DNA of 12,099 nucleotides from Microbacterium sp. (lineage in GTDB: Bacteria > Actinomycetota > Actinomycetes > Actinomycetales > Microbacteriaceae), in assembly GCA_031286555.1 (NCBI GenBank), contig JAITUD010000112.1, positions 1 through 12,099 of the forward strand, given 5' to 3'. The notes beneath the pieces are model-generated. The model had not been told where the DNA came from. It did no database searches and saw only the letters and a program-made list of their open reading frames with translations. The position numbers and the translations under genes are program-made. This document shows positions 8,217 to 12,099 of the stretch, piece by piece; position 1 is the stretch's first letter, and each line of letters starts with the position of its first letter.

Positions 8217-9785
8217 TCAGCCCCCGAGCATCGTCTCGATCGGACCGCGGACGAAGTAGAGCGCGAAGCCCGCCGCGACGACCCACATCAGCCAGTGCAC
8301 CTTGCGGGCACGGCCGGACAGCGCGTTGACCAGCGCCCACGAGATGAACCCGATGCCGATGCCGTTGGCGATCGAGTACGTCAGCGGCATCGTGACGATC
8401 GTGAGGAACGCCGGCAGCGCCACCGCGAACTTGTCGAACTTGATCTCGCGGATCTGCGCCATCATCATCGCGCCGACCACGACCAGCGCGGCCGAGCCGA
8501 CCTCGATCGGCACCACGAGCGTCAGCGGCGTGAGGAACATCGACAGCAGGAACAGCACACCCACGACGAGTGACGCGACGCCGGAGCGCGCTCCCTCACC
8601 GATGCCGGAGGCGCTGTCGACGTAGACCGTGTTCGACGAGGTCGAGGTCATACCGCCGGCGACGGCGCCGAAGCCCTCGACGACGAACGCGGAGCGCAGG
8701 CGCGGGAACGTGCCGTCCTTGTAGGCCAGGCCGGCGTTCTTCGCGAGGCCGGTCATGGTGCCCATCGCATCGAAGAAGTTCGAGAACACCAGGGTGAACA
8801 CGAGCATCGTGGCCGACAGCGCGCCCACGCGGCCGAAGGCCCCGAACAGGTCGAACTGGCCGATCAGCCCGAAGTCGGGGATCGTCACCCACGAGCTGGG
8901 CAGCTCGGGAATCGTCATGTGCCAGCCGTTCGGATCCTTCACCGAGGGGCCGAGGTGCAGCACAGACTGGGCGATCAGGGCCACGATCGTGGTGGCCACG
9001 ATTCCGATCAGGATCCCGCCGGGCACCTTGCGCGCGACGAGGATGCCGATCAGCACGAGGCCCAGCAGGAAGATCAGCGTCGGGACGGAGGTGATCGATC
9101 CGCCCGCGCCCAGCTGCACCGGCGGCGCACCGGGAGGGCCCGCCGTGACGAAGCCCGAGTCCACGAAGCCGATGAACGCGATGAACAGGCCGATGCCGAC
9201 GGTGATCGCCGCCTTCAGCGCCTGCGGCACGGCCTTGAAGATCGCGGTCCGGATGCCGGTGGCACCGAAGACCACGATCAGGATGCCGTTGATCACGACC
9301 AGGCCCATGTCCTCCTGCCAGGTGACCTGTCCGACGACGGACACGGCCAGGAAGGAGTTGATGCCGAGGCCCGCGGCGAGTGCGAACGGCAGCCGCGCGA
9401 TCACGCCGAACAGGATCGTCATGACGCCTGCGGTGAGGCCGGTGGCTGCACCGATCTGCGCCGCGTCGAGCGCGTTCCCGGCGACGTCGTCGACGCCGCC
9501 GAGGATCAGCGGGTTCAGGATCACGATGTACGCCATCGTCACGAAGGTGACGATGCCGCCTCGGATCTCACGACCCAGCGTGGATCCTCGGCGGGTGATC
9601 TCGAAGAAGCGGTCGAAGGCGCTCTTCGGTTCGGCGTCGACCGTGGCGGTAGCACCGGTGGACAGGGGTGGCAGCTCCTCCTCGCTGCGGGTGAAGAGGC
9701 CCGTCGCGTCGTTGCCGGCGACGGCATTCGACGACGTGTCGGGCGCGGATGGGCGTGTGGAAGCAGGGCGTTCTGAAGACATCAT
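8217..9785 (-). CDS. NCS2-family purine permease, AzgA-like
   Basis: This 522-residue membrane transporter belongs to the AzgA/PbuG/PbuO branch of NCS2, which imports adenine, guanine or hypoxanthine with protons. Diagnostic segments are GGIVTFVTMAYIVILNP (76-92), ALAAGLGINSFLA (136-148), FFDAMGTMTGLAKNAGL (337-353) and the re-entrant-type stretch GGMTSTSSNTVYVDSASGIG (377-396). D339 lies where the NCS2 TM8 acidic residue sits. At 390 there is Asp where I recall Glu as usual in this branch. A polar tail of about 55 residues precedes the conserved domain, and no other Met could replace it. Two ATGs are adjacent (9785 and 9782); GGAG at 9789-9792 fits the second better (6-nt spacing). The gene follows the guanine deaminase by 65 nt and is probably cotranscribed, which favours guanine or hypoxanthine as substrate. 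Confidence 0.93.
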   Translation of the reverse strand: MMSSERPASTRPSAPDTSSNAVAGNDATGLFTRSEEELPPLSTGATATVDAEPKSAFDRFFEITRRGSTLGREIRGGIVTFVTMAYIVILNPLILGGVDDVAGNALDAAQIGAATGLTAGVMTILFGVIARLPFALAAGLGINSFLAVSVVGQVTWQEDMGLVVINGILIVVFGATGIRTAIFKAVPQALKAAITVGIGLFIAFIGFVDSGFVTAGPPGAPPVQLGAGGSITSVPTLIFLLGLVLIGILVARKVPGGILIGIVATTIVALIAQSVLHLGPSVKDPNGWHMTIPELPSSWVTIPDFGLIGQFDLFGAFGRVGALSATMLVFTLVFSNFFDAMGTMTGLAKNAGLAYKDGTFPRLRSAFVVEGFGAVAGGMTSTSSNTVYVDSASGIGEGARSGVASLVVGVLFLLSMFLTPLTLVVPIEVGSAALVVVGAMMMAQIREIKFDKFAVALPAFLTIVTMPLTYSIANGIGIGFISWALVNALSGRARKVHWLMWVVAAGFALYFVRGPIETMLGG

Positions 9786-9815
9786 CGGCTCCGGGTTGTC
9801 AGTACGTTTCGGTTA

Positions 9816-9865
9816 CGCGTCAGTACTCGACGCGGTGGTGGGGTCGCGCGTCAGTACTCGACGCG
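9816..9865. repeat. Direct repeat: duplicated 3' end of guanine deaminase gene
   Basis: CGCGTCAGTACTCGACGCG occurs exactly at 9816-9834 and 9847-9865, 31 bp apart. Similarity continues into the following GGTGGTG tract with a one-base difference. The right copy contains the guanine deaminase stop codon and last codons; the left copy is non-coding, before the permease start. Each copy also has 6-bp inverted arms (CGCGTC/GACGCG) around 7 nt, so the transcript could carry two tandem hairpins. Confidence 0.75.
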
Positions 9866-10363
9866 GGTGGTGGTGAGGTTCCACTCGGTGAAGGGCGCGA
9901 CGCGCTCTGCCGGCGGCAGCGGCTCCTGAGCGACGGGCAGGATCTCGCGATCCGCCGCGTCGCCCTCGAAGTAGCGGTAGAACACGGCGTCGTCGAAGCC
10001 GCCGTCGGCGGCGTCGTCACGGCTGGCCGCGAAGTAGACCCGATCCAGGCGAGCCCACAGCGACGTCGCGAGGCACATCGGGCAGGGCTCGCAGCTCGTG
10101 TAGAGGGTTGCTCCGGAGAGGTCGAAGGTGCCGAGTCCCTGGCAGGCGTTCCGTATCGCGGTGACCTCGGCGTGCGCCGACGGATCGAGGTTGGCGGTGA
10201 CCCGGTTGACGCCCTCGAAGACCCGCCCGTCCGCCGTGACGACGATGGCCCCGAACGGGCCGCCCTCGTTGCGGACGTTGTCGACGGCTATGCGAACCGC
10301 CTGGGCGAGGTACTCCGCCGGCGTCTGCTGCGTGGCGGAATCGGATATAGCGGTGCTGTGCAC
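9851..10363 (-). CDS. guaD: Guanine deaminase (cytidine-deaminase-fold, GuaD type)
   Basis: This 170-residue cytosolic zinc enzyme converts guanine to xanthine and ammonia. The zinc site is SAHAEVTAIRNA (62-73: H64 ligand, E66 proton shuttle) and TSCEPCPMC (89-97: ligands C94, C97). VYFAASRDDAADGGFDDAVFY (109-129) is characteristic of GuaD rather than tRNA or cytosine deaminases. The protein ends with Trp161 and a terminal Tyr170, like the domain-swapped C-terminus of Bacillus GuaD. GTG at 10363 is taken as the start: AAGGGAG lies 6 nt upstream and homology begins soon after. The in-frame ATG at 10546 would add 61 unrelated residues and lie upstream of the predicted transcription start. It precedes the purine permease; its product feeds the xdh operon that converges on it. 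Confidence 0.93.
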   Translation of the reverse strand: MHSTAISDSATQQTPAEYLAQAVRIAVDNVRNEGGPFGAIVVTADGRVFEGVNRVTANLDPSAHAEVTAIRNACQGLGTFDLSGATLYTSCEPCPMCLATSLWARLDRVYFAASRDDAADGGFDDAVFYRYFEGDAADREILPVAQEPLPPAERVAPFTEWNLTTTRVEY

Positions 10364-10369
10364 GGAAAG

Positions 10370-10376
10370 CTCCCTT
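10370..10376 (-). promoter_or_regulatory. Shine-Dalgarno site fixing the GTG start of guaD
   Basis: Read on the minus strand, AAGGGAG ends 6 nt before the GTG at 10363. It is the only good ribosome site near the N-terminal end of the homologous region and decides the start. Confidence 0.75.
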
Positions 10377-10400
10377 GCTGTCGTCGCAGTGATACGGCTT

Positions 10401-10424
10401 ATCGGGTCGGACCCGGATCGGGTC
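10401..10424 (-). promoter_or_regulatory. Triple half-site element in the guaD leader
   Basis: On the plus strand three related blocks lie in a row: ATCGGGTC (10401-10408), GACCCGGAT (10410-10418) and CGGGTC (10419-10424). The middle block is complementary to both neighbours. As DNA this gives overlapping palindromes such as CGGGTC-G-GACCCG (10403-10415). As RNA the middle arm could pair with either side, giving mutually exclusive stems 37-60 nt upstream of the guaD start. It may be an operator or a leader switch; no ligand or regulator is known. Confidence 0.35.
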
Positions 10425-10466
10425 GTTCCACGAGATATACGTCGAACCGCTAGGTTGTGCTTCTTC

Positions 10467-10494
10467 GCCGGGCGCTTTTCGTGAGCGCGGCGGC
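10467..10494 (-). promoter_or_regulatory. Hairpin at predicted 5' end of guaD transcript
   Basis: On the plus strand GCCG (10467-10470) pairs with CGGC (10491-10494) and GCGCT (10472-10476) with AGCGC (10484-10488), leaving a 7-nt loop and a small internal loop. It would be the first element of the transcript from the predicted minus-strand promoter, possibly stabilising the mRNA. Confidence 0.3.
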
Positions 10495-10500
10495 TTGAAG

Positions 10501-10529
10501 AGCATAACAATCGATTCCCGCTCCGTCCA
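10501..10529 (-). promoter_or_regulatory. Predicted promoter for the guaD-permease operon
   Basis: Read on the minus strand, TGGACG (10529-10524) and TATGCT (10506-10501) are separated by 17 nt, each matching four of six consensus bases. The start would be near 10494, giving a leader of about 130 nt before the guaD GTG. The call is moderate because both hexamers are imperfect. Confidence 0.4.
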
Positions 10530-10544
10530 GCAATTTCGAAAGTC

Positions 10545-10565
10545 AATTACCGCATCGCGGTATTT
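10545..10565 (+). promoter_or_regulatory. Palindrome upstream of the mop-modAB promoter (operator candidate)
   Basis: TACCGC-ATC-GCGGTA (10548-10562) is a perfect 6-bp-arm palindrome. Two further complementary pairs lie outside it after one mismatch. It ends 4 bp before the -35 hexamer of the downstream gene and lies upstream of the divergent guaD promoter. It does not look like the AT-rich ModE box. It could bind the HTH-Mop protein encoded next to it; that is inference. Confidence 0.45.
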
Positions 10566-10569
10566 CATT

Positions 10570-10598
10570 TTGTGCTTCCGCATCTGCGGCGCTACAGT
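10570..10598 (+). promoter_or_regulatory. Leaderless-type promoter for the HTH-Mop gene and modAB
   Basis: TTGTGC (10570-10575), a 17-nt spacer and TACAGT (10593-10598) are followed by only 7 nt before the ATG at 10606. Transcription should therefore start at or within a base or two of the start codon, leaving no SD. This geometry is a recognised actinobacterial leaderless pattern. Confidence 0.65.
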
Positions 10599-10605
10599 CG
10601 CTCTC

Positions 10606-11013
10606 ATGACGCATTTTCGGATCGCTGAGGCGGCGACCCTGCTCGGAGTGAGCGATGACACCGTGCGGCGCTGGGTGCGCGACGGACTGCTCACCGTGTC
10701 GCACGACGAGGCCGGGCGGCAGGTCGTGCCCGGCGACGAACTGGCGGCGCACGCGCAGTGGCTGGCCAGCGCGGCCAGCGAGGACGGGGACCGGCGGCTC
10801 AGCGCGCGCAACAGGTTCGTCGGGCTCGTCACCCGGGTCGAGATCGAAGGGCTGATGGCCCAGGTCGAGCTGCAGTGCGGGCCGTTCCGCGTGGTCTCGC
10901 TGATGTCGGCCGAGGCCGCCCGCGATCTGCGTCTCGAGGTCGGGGATCGCGGCGTCGCGATAGCCAAGGCCACCACCGTCATCATCGAAGCCACCACCAA
11001 GGAGACCCCGTGA
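10606..11013 (+). CDS. HTH-Mop (TOBE) protein, probable molybdate-responsive regulator
   Basis: This encodes 135 residues in two domains. Residues 1-50 form a MerR/excisionase-type helix-turn-helix (FRIAEAATLLGVSDDTVRRW, then a wing-like RQVVPGDELAAH). Residues 66-128 form a single Mop/TOBE domain (SARNRFVGLVTRVEIEG through VGDRGVAIAKATTVII), a fold that binds molybdate when oligomeric. It is half of a ModE-like layout with a different DNA-binding head. The ATG at 10606 is chosen because the HTH begins there and a promoter lies 7 nt upstream; an in-frame ATG at 10495 would place 37 non-homologous residues across that promoter. The stop overlaps modA (GTGA), so it is in the mod operon. It may control this operon and possibly the xdh or guaD genes; the direction of control is unknown. 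Confidence 0.85.
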   Translation: MTHFRIAEAATLLGVSDDTVRRWVRDGLLTVSHDEAGRQVVPGDELAAHAQWLASAASEDGDRRLSARNRFVGLVTRVEIEGLMAQVELQCGPFRVVSLMSAEAARDLRLEVGDRGVAIAKATTVIIEATTKETP

Positions 11014-11801
11014 ACATCCGCCGCACCGGCATCCTCGCCGCCGCCGTCGCCGCCGTCCTGCTGCTCGCCGGATGCTCCGGCACGCCCGCATCCGACCCCA
11101 CGCCGACCCGGTCCGAGGACACGCTCACCGGCGAGCTGACGGTCTACGCCGCGGCATCCCTGTCGGGTGCCTTCGACGAGCTCGCGAAGGAGTTCACCGC
11201 CGCGCACCCGGGCGTGACCGTGAAGCCGATCAACTACGACGGTTCGTCGGTGCTCGCCACCCAGCTGATCGGCGGCGCGCCCGCCGACGTGTTCGCCTCG
11301 GCCGACGAGAAGAACATGGCGAAGGTCACGGATGCCGGGCTCGCCGCAGACCCGGTGGACTTCGCCGCGAACGTCATGCAGATCGTGACGGCGCCGGGCA
11401 ACCCGAAGGGCATCACCGATCTCGCGTCGCTGACCGCGAAGGACCTCACGGTCGTGCTGTGCGCGCCGGAGGTGCCCTGCGGCAGTGCGTCGCAGACGCT
11501 GCTGAAGAACGCCGGCGTGACGCTGACGCCCGCGAGCGAGGAGCAGAACGTCACCGCTGTGCTCACCAAGGTCAAGAGCGGCGAGGCGGATGCCGGACTC
11601 GTGTACGTGACCGACGTCAAGGCCGCCGGCGACGCCGTCGCCGGCATCGACATCGAGGGGGCGGATGCCGCCACCAACGTCTACCCGATCGCCGCGCTGA
11701 AGGACGCGCCGAACGCCGATGCGGCCGCCGCCTTCGTCGACTTCGTCACCGGCGACAAGGGCCGCGCGGTGCTTGCGGAGTTCGGGTTCCAGGCGCCGTG
11801 A
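11010..11801 (+). CDS. modA: Molybdate ABC transporter substrate-binding lipoprotein
   Basis: This 263-residue extracytoplasmic lipoprotein captures molybdate (or tungstate) for the ModBC transporter. The N-terminus has basic residues, a hydrophobic stretch and lipobox LLAGC, with C22 as the lipidated cysteine. The mature part follows the ModA pattern: LTVYAAASLSGAFDELAKEF (43-62) with the first oxyanion Ser at 50, YDGSSVLATQLIGGAPADVF (76-95) with S79 and S80, and GEADAGLVYVTD (191-202) with Y199 near the ligand. C151 and C157 flank the VPCG region and could form a disulfide. The start is GTG at 11010, overlapping the preceding stop, with AAGGAG at 10999-11004 spaced 5 nt. It is a full-length family member, followed by modB with another GTGA overlap. 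Confidence 0.94.
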   Translation: MNIRRTGILAAAVAAVLLLAGCSGTPASDPTPTRSEDTLTGELTVYAAASLSGAFDELAKEFTAAHPGVTVKPINYDGSSVLATQLIGGAPADVFASADEKNMAKVTDAGLAADPVDFAANVMQIVTAPGNPKGITDLASLTAKDLTVVLCAPEVPCGSASQTLLKNAGVTLTPASEEQNVTAVLTKVKSGEADAGLVYVTDVKAAGDAVAGIDIEGADAATNVYPIAALKDAPNADAAAAFVDFVTGDKGRAVLAEFGFQAP

Positions 11802-12099
11802 GTCGGACGCCCGGCACCCGCATGCCGGCCTGGCTGATCGCTCCGGCGGCACTGGGCACGGCACTGCTCGTGCTGCCGTTCGTCGCTCTGCTTGCCCGGC
11901 TGGACTGGGCCGGCGTGCCGGCCGCGATCACGTCGGATGCCGCGCTGCAGGCGCTCGGACTGTCGCTCGGCACCGCGGCGATCGCGACCGCGCTGTGCCT
12001 CCTGCTCGGTGTTCCGCTCGCGATGCTGATCGCCCGCGCGCCGGGCTGGCTGGCCGCGGTGCTGCGCACCCTGACCACACTGCCGCTCGTGCTGCCGCC
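11798..12099 (+). CDS. modB: Molybdate ABC transporter permease, N-terminal part (runs off right edge)
   Basis: One hundred codons are visible in an open frame with no stop. The start is taken as GTG 11798, overlapping the modA stop (GTGA). ATG 11822, eight codons later, is a possible alternative; neither has a clear SD, so translation is probably coupled to modA. The first hydrophobic helix is about 11-32 (AWLIAPAALGTALLVLPFVA). A second follows from about 52-75, in the region LGLSLGTAAIATALCLLLGVPLA, which is where the binding-protein-dependent permease domain begins. The end, RTLTTLPLVLP, matches the conserved ModB stretch before the second half of the domain. The product would form the membrane channel for molybdate with ModA and an ATPase ModC expected downstream. 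The family call relies on both sequence and position after modA. Confidence 0.9.
   Translation, partial: MSRTPGTRMPAWLIAPAALGTALLVLPFVALLARLDWAGVPAAITSDAALQALGLSLGTAAIATALCLLLGVPLAMLIARAPGWLAAVLRTLTTLPLVLP

Noticed and set aside
10425..10445. Possible ModE box (ATATAC region)
   Set aside because: Only one half resembles the ModE half-site; the paired half at the required spacing is missing.
10017..11864. 615-codon minus-strand open frame across guaD, the intergenic region and modA
   Set aside because: It is antisense to modA and the HTH-Mop gene and overlaps guaD in another frame; the composition is shadow-like.

Overview
This is a high-GC actinobacterial chromosome segment, most likely from the Microbacteriaceae (Microbacterium-like). 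The grounds are strong GC bias at third codon positions, frequent GCATCC and GATGCC codon pairs, many ATGA/GTGA gene overlaps, a leaderless-type promoter, and the protein families present. The genus is an inference from style, not from a marker gene.

Layout, left to right. (1) 1-2991, plus strand: the 3' part of a TetR-family regulator, then a PuuP-like APC-superfamily permease overlapping by 4 bp an acetamidase/formamidase-family hydrolase. (2) 2992-3343: a 352-bp region with a sigma70-type promoter, an operator-like palindrome at the predicted transcription start, a 25-codon ORF with its own Shine-Dalgarno (SD) sequence, and several hairpins leading to the next operon. (3) 3344-8082, plus strand: xdhA (fused 2Fe-2S and FAD subunit), xdhB (molybdopterin subunit) and xdhC (Moco chaperone), a complete bacterial xanthine dehydrogenase operon with all expected catalytic residues. 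(4) 8083-8216: a convergent intergenic region with a strong bidirectional terminator. (5) 8217-10363, minus strand: an AzgA-like NCS2 purine permease preceded in its operon by a guanine deaminase. (6) 10364-10605: a divergent intergenic region with predicted promoters in both directions and several palindromes. (7) 10606-12099, plus strand: a small HTH-Mop (TOBE) protein, ModA and the start of ModB, i.e. molybdate sensing and uptake.

The genes form a coherent pathway. NCS2 imports a purine base, guanine deaminase converts guanine to xanthine, and XdhAB oxidises xanthine (and hypoxanthine) to urate. XdhC loads sulfurated Moco, and the Mop regulator with ModAB supplies the molybdate. No urate-degrading enzyme lies in the window. 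The permease/formamidase-type pair at the left probably forms a separate TetR-linked amine or amide unit.

The most novel material is in the non-coding parts. It comprises the unassigned 25-codon ORF and structured leader before xdhABC, the leaderless HTH-Mop gene with a palindrome just upstream of its promoter, the triple half-site leader of guaD, and a small duplication of the guaD 3' end.
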